Part shown: positions 17,977 to 26,686 of the stretch, piece by piece
Numbering within the stretch: the first letter of the stretch is position 1
Layout: every line of letters starts with the position of its first letter
NCBI RefSeq assembly: GCF_918698005.1
Contig: NZ_CAKKLJ010000005.1
Span: 186,001-250,000, forward strand
Reading direction: 5' to 3'
Origin: Microbacterium sp. Bi121
Lineage (GTDB): Bacteria; Actinomycetota; Actinomycetes; Actinomycetales; Microbacteriaceae
Length of the DNA stretch: 64,000 nucleotides
Made by a program: the position numbers and the translations under genes
The notes under the pieces: model-generated
Told to the model about the DNA's origin: nothing
The model's input: only the letters and a program-made list of their open reading frames with translations
Database searches by the model: none

Positions 17977-20900
17977 TCAGCTCGCGGCGGCGGCGCGATC
18001 GCCCACGCGCTGTCCGACCACAGCGGAGACGCCGTCCTGGCGCATCGAGACGCCGTACAGGGCGTCAGCGATCTCCATCGTGCGCTTCTGGTGGGTGATC
18101 ACCAGCAGCTGCGAGCTCTCACGAAGCTGCTCGAACACGCTGAGAAGACGACCGAGGTTGGCGTCGTCCAGGGCCGCCTCGACCTCGTCGAGGATGTAGA
18201 ACGGGCTCGGCCGCGCTTTGAAGATCGCTACCAGCAGCGCGACAGCCGCCAGCGACCTCTCGCCGCCGGAGAGCAGCGAGAGCCGCTCGATCTTCTTGCC
18301 GACGGGCCGGACCGACACCTCGATGCCTGTGGTGAGCATGTTGTCCGGATCGGTGAGCGAGATGCTGCCGGACCCGCCGGGGAACAGCAGCGGGAAGACC
18401 TCGCCGAACGCCTGCTTGGTGTCCTCGAACGCGCTCGCGAAGATCGTCTGCATGCGCTCGTCGAGGTCGGCGATGATCGTCAGCAGATCCTGCCTCGTCT
18501 GCGTGAGGTCGGCGAGCTGCTCGGTGAGGAACGCATGCCGCTGCTCGAGCGCGGCGAACTCCTCCAGAGCGAGCGGGTTCACGCGCCCCAGTTGCGAGAG
18601 CTTTCGCTCCGCCTCGGCGAGCCGACGCTCCTGCATGCGCCGGTCGTACGGGATCGCGGTGGGGTTGACGCCATCGATCGCGTCTGTGACCGGCTCGGCG
18701 AGCGGGTCGCGGGGAACGAGCTCATCCGGCCCATATTCCGCAATGAGAATATCTTCGTCGAGGGCCAGTTCGGATGCCACGCGCTCGAGCAGGCTCGTCA
18801 GGTGGAGCTTCTTCTCGTGGATCTGCAGCTCGAGGCCGTGCACGCTCTCAGTGAGGCCTGCGAGCCGTTCGCGCAGGGATGACTCCTGGGCACGGAGCGC
18901 CGTGAGCTCCTCGTTCTGCGCCGACCGCGCGCTCTCGGCACCGCTGAGTGCGACGCGCGCCTCGGTGACTGAACGATCCAGAGAATCCAGGATGCGGGGC
19001 AACTCAGCCGCGACCCCTGATGCCGCCTCCCGCTGCGCACGCCGGATCACAGCGCGACGTGCGGCCTCGGCAGCGGCATCCCGTTCCTGCTCGCGCTGAC
19101 GCTCCAGGCCGGCGACCCGCGCCTGCGCCGCGCGCACCCGCTCGCGCAGTGTCTCGATCTCGAGGCGGGCGCGGACCTCGCCCTCGCGTGCACTCTCGAG
19201 CGCCTCGAGCAGACCATCGCGCGCCGAGGCATCGAGCACGGGGCGCGGTGTGGCCTCTGCCTGTTCGAGCTCGGCCGTCGCCGCTGCCGCAGCCGTCTCG
19301 GCATCCGAGACAGCAGCCTGGGCCTGGACGAGTCCGGTCTCGAGACGCTCGCACTCCGCGACTGCGGACTCATGCCGAACCGTCACACGGTTGACCTGCT
19401 CGGCGTGCGTCGCGAGCGCCGCGTCGTGCTCGCGCAGGGACCGAAGGGCGTCCTTCGCGTGTCGACGGGTGGTGTCGACACGCTCCGAGGCCTCTTCGCG
19501 CGCCTCCCGCAGCGAATCCACGATCACCCTCACCTCGGAGAGGCGCTCCTGCGCAGCATCGCGCTCGGCCGTCAGCTCGAGGCGTGAACGCTCTCCCCCG
19601 GCGCCCGTGCGCAGCGTCTGTGCCGTTATGACGTCTCCACCCGTCGTGACGATCGTGACGGCGGTGTCACCGAGCGCGTCCAGCGCGGTGCGTGCACGCC
19701 TGGCCGCATCGAGGTCGTCGGCGATGAGCACGTGCGAGAGCACGCCGAGCACGCCGTCCGGCGCGGTGACGACCGAGGCGGCAGGTGTGACACCTGCGAC
19801 CTCTGGCAGATCCACCGAGCCGCGAAGCGCATCGGCGATCACGAAGTCCACGACGCCGCGCTTGTGCTCGACCGCCGAGGCGGCCAGTGCGTACGCGGCA
19901 TCCGCATCATCGACGAGCACGCCCTCGGTGAGCGGCCCCAGCACGGCCGCGATCGCCGCTTCGAAGCCGGCGGTGACCTGCACCGCGTCGCCGACGAGAC
20001 CCCGTACGCCGGCGGCTGCCGACTTCACGACCTCGGCGGCACCGCCGGAGAGCGACAGTGCGCTCGAAAGGGCCGATGCCTTAGCCGTGAGCGACTCGGC
20101 CTCGCGTTCGGCGGAGTGCAACCGCTCACGCAGCGCCTCCAGCTCGCCCTCCGCAGCCGTCGCGTTGCGCTGCGCGGTCTCATACGCCGCCGCGTGCTCG
20201 GCCGCGCTGCCCTCCGGCGCTTCGGCGTCCTCGAACTGCTCGAGCGCCTCTGCGGCCTCACGACGACGCTCGTTCGCGGCTTCGAGCGCGTTCTCCTGGC
20301 GCACGACAGCGCCGCGTACGGCGGCCAGTGCGGATGCCGCGGCCTCGGCTGTCCCTCGCAACGCGCTCAAGCGCATGTCGTGCTGAGAGACGAGCGCGCT
20401 CTGCTCGGCGATGTCGACATCCAGGGTGTCGAGCTCGGCTCGTGCGCCGATGACCTCGCGGCTCGCCGCCGAGGCTGCGTCCTGCGCGTCGCCGAGTCCG
20501 GCGGATATCTCCGTGATCTGATCCTTGGCCTCGTCGATGGTCGCCTGCGTCACGGTCACTGATGCGACTGCAGCATCGTCCTCCTCGGAGCCGAGGAGCG
20601 CGAGCCGCTGATTGGCCAGCGTGTACAGGGACCGCATCCGCTCCTGGACCTGCTCGAGTCCGAACGCCACTCGCCGGGCCTCGTCGACGGCGGCCGAGTT
20701 CTGATCGGCCTCGAGCTTCGCGATCCCTGACCGGACGGTGTCGGACTGCTCCGTGAGCACGAGTCGCTCGGTGTGGCGCTCCTGCTCCGTACGCGCATGA
20801 TCGGCGAGGGATGTCCGAAGCGCGACGACGTCATCCGCGAAGATCCTCGCCTTGGCATCGCGCACGACCGCGGCGATCGTCTGCGCCTCTCTGGCGATCT

Positions 20901-21528
20901 CGGCCTGCCGCCCCAGCGGCTTCAACTGGCGTCGGATCTCGCCCGCGAGGTCGCTGAGCCGGGTGAGGTTGGCCTCCATGGCGTCGAGCTTGCGGAGAGT
21001 CTTCTCCTTGCGCCGCCGGTGCTTCAGGATGCCGGCTGCTTCTTCGATGAACCCTCGACGGTCCTCCGGCGAGGCCTGCAGGACCGTGTCGAGCCGGCCC
21101 TGACCGACGATGACGTGCATCTCACGGCCGAGGCCCGAGTCGCTCAGCAGCTCCTGCACATCGAGCAGGCGGCAGTTGGATCCGTTGATCGCGTACTCGC
21201 TCGAACCGTTGCGGAACAGCGTGCGGCTGATGGTGACCTCTGCGAACTCGATCGGCAGCGCTCCATCGCTGTTGTCGATCGTCAACTGCACCTCGGCGCG
21301 ACCGAGCGGGCCGCGAGTGGAGGTGCCGGCGAAGATGACGTCCTCCATCTTGCCGCCGCGAAGCGTCTTGGCGCCCTGCTCTCCCATGACCCAGGCGAGC
21401 GCATCGACGACGTTCGACTTTCCGGAGCCGTTCGGCCCGACGATGCAGGTGACTCCGGGCTCGAAGACGAACGTCGTGGGTTGCGCGAAAGACTTGAAGC
21501 CCTTGAGGGTCAGGCTCTTCAGATGCAT
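17977..21528 (-). CDS. smc: Chromosome segregation protein SMC
   Basis: SMC forms the ring-shaped condensin ATPase that organises the chromosome with ScpA and ScpB. The 1183-aa length is normal. The N-terminal ATPase half has GPNGSGKSNVVDALAWVMGEQG (Walker A, about residues 32-40). Two long coiled coils flank a hinge near residues 500-640 (GLVGDAVQVTAGFEAAIAAVLG and following). The C-terminal half carries the LSGGERSLAAVALL signature and YILDEVEAALDD (Walker B). The ATG at 21528 is chosen because it gives the standard MHLKSLTLKGFKSF start; the frame extends to 21666 without family match. Confidence 0.97.
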   Translation of the reverse strand: MHLKSLTLKGFKSFAQPTTFVFEPGVTCIVGPNGSGKSNVVDALAWVMGEQGAKTLRGGKMEDVIFAGTSTRGPLGRAEVQLTIDNSDGALPIEFAEVTISRTLFRNGSSEYAINGSNCRLLDVQELLSDSGLGREMHVIVGQGRLDTVLQASPEDRRGFIEEAAGILKHRRRKEKTLRKLDAMEANLTRLSDLAGEIRRQLKPLGRQAEIAREAQTIAAVVRDAKARIFADDVVALRTSLADHARTEQERHTERLVLTEQSDTVRSGIAKLEADQNSAAVDEARRVAFGLEQVQERMRSLYTLANQRLALLGSEEDDAAVASVTVTQATIDEAKDQITEISAGLGDAQDAASAASREVIGARAELDTLDVDIAEQSALVSQHDMRLSALRGTAEAAASALAAVRGAVVRQENALEAANERRREAAEALEQFEDAEAPEGSAAEHAAAYETAQRNATAAEGELEALRERLHSAEREAESLTAKASALSSALSLSGGAAEVVKSAAAGVRGLVGDAVQVTAGFEAAIAAVLGPLTEGVLVDDADAAYALAASAVEHKRGVVDFVIADALRGSVDLPEVAGVTPAASVVTAPDGVLGVLSHVLIADDLDAARRARTALDALGDTAVTIVTTGGDVITAQTLRTGAGGERSRLELTAERDAAQERLSEVRVIVDSLREAREEASERVDTTRRHAKDALRSLREHDAALATHAEQVNRVTVRHESAVAECERLETGLVQAQAAVSDAETAAAAATAELEQAEATPRPVLDASARDGLLEALESAREGEVRARLEIETLRERVRAAQARVAGLERQREQERDAAAEAARRAVIRRAQREAASGVAAELPRILDSLDRSVTEARVALSGAESARSAQNEELTALRAQESSLRERLAGLTESVHGLELQIHEKKLHLTSLLERVASELALDEDILIAEYGPDELVPRDPLAEPVTDAIDGVNPTAIPYDRRMQERRLAEAERKLSQLGRVNPLALEEFAALEQRHAFLTEQLADLTQTRQDLLTIIADLDERMQTIFASAFEDTKQAFGEVFPLLFPGGSGSISLTDPDNMLTTGIEVSVRPVGKKIERLSLLSGGERSLAAVALLVAIFKARPSPFYILDEVEAALDDANLGRLLSVFEQLRESSQLLVITHQKRTMEIADALYGVSMRQDGVSAVVGQRVGDRAAAAS

Positions 21529-21603
21529 GGGCGCACCGCCCGGGGAGCGAGAGGACGTCCAGCGAGAATCACGCGGCAACGCTATCGGAATTCCGCGGTT
21601 TCC

Positions 21604-21630
21604 CCGGCATCCCGCGCTGCGGGGAGCCGG
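21604..21630. other. GC-rich hairpin in the smc/GNAT-operon intergenic region
   Basis: CCGGC-AT-CCCGC-GCT-GCGGG-GA-GCCGG forms a two-part stem with a 3-nt loop and a small internal loop. No T-run follows in either direction, so it is not a typical terminator. It lies between the smc start and the promoter at 21671. Confidence 0.35.
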
Positions 21631-21670
21631 ATCCCTGAAGCGCACGACACGCCGATGGAGGAACAAATGC

Positions 21671-21700
21671 TTGACGTCCTGGCGGATCAGGCACTAACTT
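21671..21700 (+). promoter_or_regulatory. Sigma-70-type promoter of the leader-ORF/GNAT operon
   Basis: TTGACG (21671-21676) and TAACTT (21695-21700) are separated by 18 bp, giving a start of transcription near 21707. This is about 28 nt before the leader ORF and ends just before its AAAGGAGG site. It is one of the two best consensus promoters in the window. Confidence 0.6.
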
Positions 21701-21734
21701 TGCAACCCGGATCGCTCACGAAAGGAGGACGCTC

Positions 21735-21839
21735 ATGATTTCCACAATCAACACCGCAGCAGCTGCAGGCTTCGATACCGCGCACACTGTCGGCAAGGCG
21801 TCCTCGGCATTCGGCGTCCGTCGCAGCGCGCTCGCGTAG
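21735..21839 (+). CDS. Short leader-type ORF (34 aa) with strong ribosome-binding site
   Basis: This small ORF starts at an ATG 6 bp after AAAGGAGG (21721-21728) and lies just downstream of a good promoter. The 34-residue product begins MISTINTAAAAGFDTAHTVG and ends RRSALA, without a signal peptide or membrane helix. Position and size fit a leader peptide that could control the 100-aa gene and the acetyltransferases downstream. It is too short for coding statistics, so its being translated is inferred from the ribosome-binding site. Confidence 0.5.
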   Translation: MISTINTAAAAGFDTAHTVGKASSAFGVRRSALA

Positions 21840-22034
21840 AACCGCAGCCAGAGGTCTCCGCCGATTCCGGCTGACCTCCACCGGTTCCGCAGCCCCGTGC
21901 ATCCGTCGGTCTCTTCGACCGTCTGCATGCCCCAGGTGACCTCTCCATCCTTCGAGATCGCACCTGCGCCCCCGCCACCCGCGGGTCAGACGCATCACTC
22001 CTTCCGCACCGTTCGACAAGAAACGAGCACTCTC
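21840..22034 (+). other. Structured leader between the 34-codon ORF and the 100-aa gene
   Basis: About 195 nt without a convincing gene. AGAGGTC (about 21850) can pair with GACCTC about 20 nt downstream or with GACCTCT near 21940, so two exclusive structures are possible. A hairpin CGGTC-TCTT-CGACCG lies between them. This would suit attenuation, but no T-rich terminator tail is visible. Confidence 0.3.
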
Positions 22035-22337
22035 GTGAGTACCCAAACGCTGCTTCGCAGCACCGCCCACCCACCATGTCCGCAGGAACAGGAGATCCTC
22101 GAGATCGCCGTCCCCGCAGACCGAACCGAACTGGCCCTCACCGACCGGCTGTCGCTGCGTCTCGGTCTCTGGCTGATGCTGCGAACGCAGCGCCAGCGCC
22201 GCAACCGGAACACCACGATGAGCCGCGATGAGGCTCTGCGCCTGCTCAGCGCCCGCCGCAACGCGGGCATCGAACACTTCACCGACCGTGAGAGCCTCGC
22301 CATGCTCACGTACGACATGCAGCGCCACATGCTGTGA
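22035..22337 (+). CDS. Small basic hypothetical protein (100 aa)
   Basis: I do not recognise it. The GTG at 22035 is the best start; the frame stays open upstream to 21897 but that part is Pro/Ser/His-rich and overlaps the leader structure. The middle (DRLSLRLGLWLMLRTQRQRRNRN) looks like an amphipathic, very basic helix, and the C-terminal half (SRDEALRLLSARRNAGIEHFTDRESLAMLTYDM) looks helical. It ends 13 bp before the first acetyltransferase gene and is probably co-transcribed with it. Confidence 0.6.
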   Translation: MSTQTLLRSTAHPPCPQEQEILEIAVPADRTELALTDRLSLRLGLWLMLRTQRQRRNRNTTMSRDEALRLLSARRNAGIEHFTDRESLAMLTYDMQRHML

Positions 22338-22350
22338 CCCTGGAGTCCCG

Positions 22351-23439
22351 ATGAGCATTCGACTGAACGAAACCGCGACGCTGCATCCGCTCGAGCTTCC
22401 CGCTCGGGCGGATGCAGCGCCCACCGATCTCGTCCGCACTTACGCCGACGTGCGCAACCGGTCCATCCGCGAAGTCAGCGGACGTTCCGACGAAGACATG
22501 AGTGCCGAGTCGCTGCTGCCCCTGCTCCGCTCGACTCCGGAGTTCACGCGGCGCCAGTGGTGCGTGCGGGACGGCGGAGACATGGTCGGCGTCGCGACTC
22601 TGAACATCATGGCCGACGCGGACGGGCGCACCGCGATCACCGTCATCAGCCTGCTGCGCAGCGCCTGGGGCCGCGGCATCGGCTCCGCCGTGCTGCCGCA
22701 TATCGAGCGCGTGGCCAGGGATGCCGGTGTCGTCCGTCTTCTCGTCTGGGTCGAGCATCCGGCATCCGACGAACCGGCGCTCGCCGCGCCGACCGGATTC
22801 GGTGAGATCCCCCGCGACCACCACGCCCGCTTCCTGCTCCGGCACGGATTCTCGCTCGAGCAGGTCGAGCGGGTCAGTATGCTCACCTGGTCGGATGCCG
22901 TGGTCGACCGCATCCGCGCCGCACGAGCGGTCGCCGAGCAGAAGTCCGCCGGTTACCGCGTGGTGCAGTGGATGCTGCCGACGCCTGCCGAGCACGTCTC
23001 CGGGTACGCCTGGATGAAGGAGCACATGTCCACCGACGTCCCGGACGCCGACCTGGGCATGCCGCCGGAGAAGTGGGACGCCGAGCGGGTCGCCAGGCAC
23101 GACGAGCGATATGCACAGCGCGGCACCACCGTGCTGGTCACAGCGGCCGAGCACATCGCCACCGGCGAACTGTGCGCATACAACGAACTGGCGATCGACA
23201 CCGACCCCGGCGACACCTCGCATCAGGAAGACACGCTCGTGCTGGCATCCCATCGCGGTCACCGTCTGGGCATGCTCGTCAAGACCGCTGGGCTCCTCGC
23301 ATGGCACGATCAGCATCCGGATTCACCCGGCGTTATCACCTACAACGCCGAGGAGAACCGTCCGATGCTCGACATCAACGAGGCCATCGGATTCGCGCCC
23401 ATCTCGTACGAGGGCGCCTGGAAGAAGGAACTGCAATGA
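22351..23439 (+). CDS. GNAT-family acetyltransferase with two GNAT-like domains (copy 1)
   Basis: The 362-aa protein has an N-terminal GNAT domain with the acetyl-CoA loop in ISLLRSAWGRGIGSAVLPHIERVA (about residues 98-121). A second GNAT-like domain ends in VLASHRGHRLGMLVKTAGLL and NAEENRPMLDINEAIGF. The ATG at 22351 has GGAG upstream. It overlaps copy 2 by ATGA, and the two share the same domain plan and C-terminal motif, so they arose by duplication. Substrate unknown; double-GNAT proteins of this type include antibiotic- and metabolite-modifying enzymes, but nothing here decides. Confidence 0.83.
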   Translation: MSIRLNETATLHPLELPARADAAPTDLVRTYADVRNRSIREVSGRSDEDMSAESLLPLLRSTPEFTRRQWCVRDGGDMVGVATLNIMADADGRTAITVISLLRSAWGRGIGSAVLPHIERVARDAGVVRLLVWVEHPASDEPALAAPTGFGEIPRDHHARFLLRHGFSLEQVERVSMLTWSDAVVDRIRAARAVAEQKSAGYRVVQWMLPTPAEHVSGYAWMKEHMSTDVPDADLGMPPEKWDAERVARHDERYAQRGTTVLVTAAEHIATGELCAYNELAIDTDPGDTSHQEDTLVLASHRGHRLGMLVKTAGLLAWHDQHPDSPGVITYNAEENRPMLDINEAIGFAPISYEGAWKKELQ

Positions 23440-24527
23440 CCGACACGACACTGGTCGATCTCGTCATCACCGACATGATCGTCCCCACCCGCGCCGACGC
23501 GTCGGATGGTGCGGAGTTCCGCGCCATGGTCGAACTCGGCAATCGCTCGGCGGAACTCGACGCCGGCATCGACGACCTCAGCGACACCCCGGAGCAGGTG
23601 CTCCCTGGGTGGCTCGATCAGACCGATCGCCTGCGCCGCGGCTTCATCGCACGACGCGGAGGCGAGATCGTGGGAGCGGCCGTGCTCACCACCGCGTCTG
23701 CTGCAGGGACGACCGCGGCCGAGCTCGAGCTCATGGTCGTCCCGCCGCACTGGCAGACCGGGGTCGGGAGGGCTCTTCTCGAGCGCACCGAGCAGGAGGC
23801 GAACGCACTGGGGCGCACCGTGCTGCACCTGTGGACCCTGCATCCGACGACGAGGACCGACGGGATGCTGTCACCGGCCACCGGGTGGGGCGAGGTGGCT
23901 CCGACGTCGCTGAGCGAACTCCTGGCAGCGAGCGGATACGCACTCGAGCAGGTGGAGCGCAACAGCGTGCTGCTGCTCGACGGCCCCCTCGAGATGGCAG
24001 AGCAGCGGCTCGCCGAGGCAACGGCGTTCGCCGGGCCGGAGTACCGCGTGGTCGCGTGGACCCTGCCCACGCCGCCGGAGTTCCGGAGCGGCTACGGCGG
24101 GGTCATCGCGCGGATGGCAACGGACGTGCCGAGCGGCGATCTCGAAATCGATGAGGAGGTCTGGGACGACGGGCGCGTGGCGCGTCGCGATGCGACGCTT
24201 CTCGCGGGCGGGCAGACGATGTCGGTCGCGGCCGTCATCCACGAGCCGACAGGAGACATGGTCGCATTCAACGAGCTTCTGATCGGCGCGGACAGAACCG
24301 GGGTCACGCACCAGTGGGGAACGCTCGTCACGAAGGAGCACCGAGGAAAGCGGCTCGGCACGATCGTGAAGTGCGCGAACCTGCTGCGCTGGCGCGATGT
24401 CGCCCCCGAGTCTCCCAAGATCTCGACGTTCAACGCAGAGGAGAACCGTCCGATGCTCGACATCAACGAGGCGATCGGCTTCGTGCCGGCGTCGTACGCC
24501 GGTGCGTGGCAGAAGCGTCTGCGCTGA
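23436..24527 (+). CDS. GNAT-family acetyltransferase with two GNAT-like domains (copy 2)
   Basis: The 363-aa product is a paralogue of the preceding gene. Its first domain has LMVVPPHWQTGVGRALLERTEQEA as the acetyl-CoA loop; its second has GTLVTKEHRGKRLGTIVKCANLLRW and FNAEENRPMLDINEAIGF, the same C-terminal motif as copy 1. The ATG overlaps the copy 1 stop (ATGA). The pair has diverged clearly outside the motifs, which suggests different substrates or a heteromer. Confidence 0.83.
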   Translation: MTDTTLVDLVITDMIVPTRADASDGAEFRAMVELGNRSAELDAGIDDLSDTPEQVLPGWLDQTDRLRRGFIARRGGEIVGAAVLTTASAAGTTAAELELMVVPPHWQTGVGRALLERTEQEANALGRTVLHLWTLHPTTRTDGMLSPATGWGEVAPTSLSELLAASGYALEQVERNSVLLLDGPLEMAEQRLAEATAFAGPEYRVVAWTLPTPPEFRSGYGGVIARMATDVPSGDLEIDEEVWDDGRVARRDATLLAGGQTMSVAAVIHEPTGDMVAFNELLIGADRTGVTHQWGTLVTKEHRGKRLGTIVKCANLLRWRDVAPESPKISTFNAEENRPMLDINEAIGFVPASYAGAWQKRLR

Positions 24528-24545
24528 GGCATGACCTGACCCTCG

Positions 24546-24589
24546 TGACCGGCCGTAGATCATCCTCTCGGTGTATCTTCGGCCGGTCA
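24546..24589. promoter_or_regulatory. Long inverted repeat between the GNAT pair and the ABC genes
   Basis: The arms at 24546-24560 and 24575-24589 are 15 bp with one mismatch (TGACCGGCCG-T-AGAT and its complement), around a 14-bp centre. No T-run follows, so an operator is as likely as a terminator for the GNAT operon. TATCTT at 24574-24579 could be a -10 covered by the repeat. Confidence 0.45.
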
Positions 24590-24645
24590 TGTCGGTCGGC
24601 AGGCTGACGACGTCGACCCGGCGACTGACGATGCTGGAAGCATGA
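24589..24645 (+). CDS. Possible 18-codon upstream ORF overlapping the ABC ATPase start
   Basis: An ATG at 24589 opens a short frame (MSVGRLTTSTRRLTMLEA) whose TGA overlaps the ATG of the ATPase gene as ATGA. The ATPase itself has only GGAAG placed too close to its ATG, so translation coupled to this upstream ORF would make sense. There is no clear ribosome-binding site for the small ORF, and it may be chance. Confidence 0.25.
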   Translation: MSVGRLTTSTRRLTMLEA

Positions 24646-25358
24646 ACTCTCCCGTCATCGAAGCGCAGTCCCTCGTCAAGGCCTTCGGGCCGACCACGGC
24701 CCTCGCCGGCGTAGACCTCACCGTCCGAGGCGGTGAGTCCGTCGCGATCATGGGGGCATCCGGATCGGGCAAGACCACGCTCCTGCATGTGCTCGCCGGC
24801 ATCACCGCCCCCGGCACCGGACAGGTCCGGTTCACGCCGGCAGATGGCTCCCCGGTCGACGTGACCGCGATGAATGAACGCGATCGTTCGCGCCTGCGCA
24901 GGGAGTCCTTCGGGTTCGTCTTCCAGCAGGGGCTGCTCATTCCTGAGCTCACCGCGATCGAGAACGTCGCGCTTGCGCTGATGATCAACGGGACTCCGCG
25001 CCGCCGGGCCCTCGAGCACGCAGCGGGGTGGATGGCATCGCTCGGTCTCGCCGGATTCGAGGAGCGCCGCATCGGTGAGTTGTCGGGCGGGCAGGCTCAG
25101 CGCGTCGCGATCGCGCGATCGCAGGTCACCGGCGCAGAGCTCGTCTTCGCCGATGAGCCGACCGGAGCGCTCGATTCACAGACCTCCGCGGACGTCATGG
25201 ATGCGCTGCTGTGGTCGACGACAGGGCAGGGCCGCACGCTGATCGTGGTGACGCACGACGCTGAGGTCGCTGCGCGCTGCTCTCGCACGGTGCACATGCG
25301 TGACGGCGGCATCGTCGCAGGTGAAGTGTCCGCCGCGGTGAACGAGGCGCGGTCGTGA
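24642..25358 (+). CDS. ABC transporter ATP-binding protein (MacB/LolD type)
   Basis: The 238-aa ATPase has Walker A GASGSGKTT (about residues 44-52), a Q-loop in FVFQQGLLIPELTA, signature LSGGQAQRVAIAR, Walker B LVFADEP followed by the D-loop TGALDSQ, and the switch His in VVTHDAEVA. The sequence type is that of FtsX-like permease exporters such as MacB, LolCDE and peptide-antibiotic transporters. It overlaps the permease gene by 4 bp, so they form one transporter. Confidence 0.92.
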   Translation: MNSPVIEAQSLVKAFGPTTALAGVDLTVRGGESVAIMGASGSGKTTLLHVLAGITAPGTGQVRFTPADGSPVDVTAMNERDRSRLRRESFGFVFQQGLLIPELTAIENVALALMINGTPRRRALEHAAGWMASLGLAGFEERRIGELSGGQAQRVAIARSQVTGAELVFADEPTGALDSQTSADVMDALLWSTTGQGRTLIVVTHDAEVAARCSRTVHMRDGGIVAGEVSAAVNEARS

Positions 25359-26674
25359 ACGCCCGCGTGCTCGCCCTGCTGCTGCGTCCTGCCCCCGGCC
25401 GCAGCGGTGTCGTCGCGCTGCCGGCGACTGCCTTCGCGCTGGTGACGTCGCTCGTGCTCGTCGTGGTGGGCGGGGCCCAGGCGTTCTGGACGTGGACCGA
25501 TCCGGATGCCGGTCTCTACCAGGCGCTCGCCGCGATCGCGCTGGTCCTCCTGATCGTTCCGCTCGCCGGTCTCGGCGGCGCGGCGGCCAGGCTGTCAGCG
25601 CGCCGCAGGGATGAGCGCCTGTCGACGCTGCGTCTTCTGGGGGTCTCCCCCGCCGGCGTCGTGGGCGCGACGGTTCTCGAATCTACGCTGGTGGCGGCAT
25701 CCGGCGCCGTGCTCGGAGCTGTCGCGTATCTCGCCGCGGCACCGCTGGTCGGCATGATCCCGTTCCGCGGATCGCCGCTCGGGCTGGATGCCGTGACGCT
25801 CCCTCCCCTGGCGATCACCGGGGTCGCAGCCGGCGTCACCGCGCTGGCGGGAGCGAGCGCGGCGATCGGTCTGCGCCTGGTCGTGATCTCACCGCTCGGA
25901 GTGCGAACGCGGACTGCGGTACCGCGTGTGCACTGGATCCGCTGGGTCATCGCGGTCGGAGTCGTCGTCCTCGCCTTCGCCACCATGCAGTTCTTCCCCG
26001 GTACCGCCGGCCTGATGATCACGATCGTCGTCGTGGCCGGCATGTTCGCCGCTGCGCTCGCCGTGCTGAACCTGATCGGGCCGTGGGCGCTGAAGGTGCA
26101 CGCCAACCGCACGCTGCACCGAGCGGAGGTGCCCACGAAGCTGCTGGCAGCGCGGCTCGTCCTCGACTCGCCGAAAGCGGCGTGGCGTCAGGTGAGCGGT
26201 GTTGCGATGGCGAGCTTCATGGCCGTGTTCGCCGGTACTGGCGTCGCGATGGTCGACGCCATGAGCGCGCCGGGCGCCGGTGCCGAGGCGTACCTGGGCG
26301 CAGACATCCGCACCGGCCTGATCATCACCCTGATCGCGTCGTTCCTCATGGTCGCCGTCTCGGTCGGGGTGAACCAGGCCTCGAGCATCCTCGACCAGCG
26401 CGAACTGCACCGAAGCCTGCACTTCCTCGGCCTGCCTGTGGAGACGGTCGACCGCGCGCGAACCCGTGCCGTGATGGCACCGCTGCTGCTCACTGCGATC
26501 GGGTCCGCCCTGTGCGCCGGCGTGCTCGTCCTGCCGCTGATCGGAATCGCTCTGATCGTCCAACCCGTCTCGATCCTCACGATCGTCGCCGTGCTCGCCG
26601 CCGGCGTCGGGATCGTCTGGCTCAGCACCCGGCTCACCCGTCCGCTGCTGGGTCGAGCGTTCGTGGACGCCTGA
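25355..26674 (+). CDS. FtsX-like ABC transporter permease
   Basis: The 439-aa protein has about ten hydrophobic helices. The segment RRDERLSTLRLLGVSPAGVVGATVLES after the second helix is typical of FtsX-type permeases, and a related DQRELHRSLHFLGLPVETVDRARTRAVMAPLL occurs in the second half, so the protein is two fused FtsX-like repeats. No large extracytoplasmic domain is present, unlike MacB. The transported compound is unknown; antimicrobial peptide or drug export is the usual role for such pairs. Confidence 0.87.
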   Translation: MNARVLALLLRPAPGRSGVVALPATAFALVTSLVLVVVGGAQAFWTWTDPDAGLYQALAAIALVLLIVPLAGLGGAAARLSARRRDERLSTLRLLGVSPAGVVGATVLESTLVAASGAVLGAVAYLAAAPLVGMIPFRGSPLGLDAVTLPPLAITGVAAGVTALAGASAAIGLRLVVISPLGVRTRTAVPRVHWIRWVIAVGVVVLAFATMQFFPGTAGLMITIVVVAGMFAAALAVLNLIGPWALKVHANRTLHRAEVPTKLLAARLVLDSPKAAWRQVSGVAMASFMAVFAGTGVAMVDAMSAPGAGAEAYLGADIRTGLIITLIASFLMVAVSVGVNQASSILDQRELHRSLHFLGLPVETVDRARTRAVMAPLLLTAIGSALCAGVLVLPLIGIALIVQPVSILTIVAVLAAGVGIVWLSTRLTRPLLGRAFVDA

Positions 26675-26686
26675 CCAGTCGCTCCG

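Noticed and set aside
21640..21735. WhiB7-dependent promoter for the GNAT operon
   Set aside because: The AT-rich box expected just upstream of the -35 is absent.
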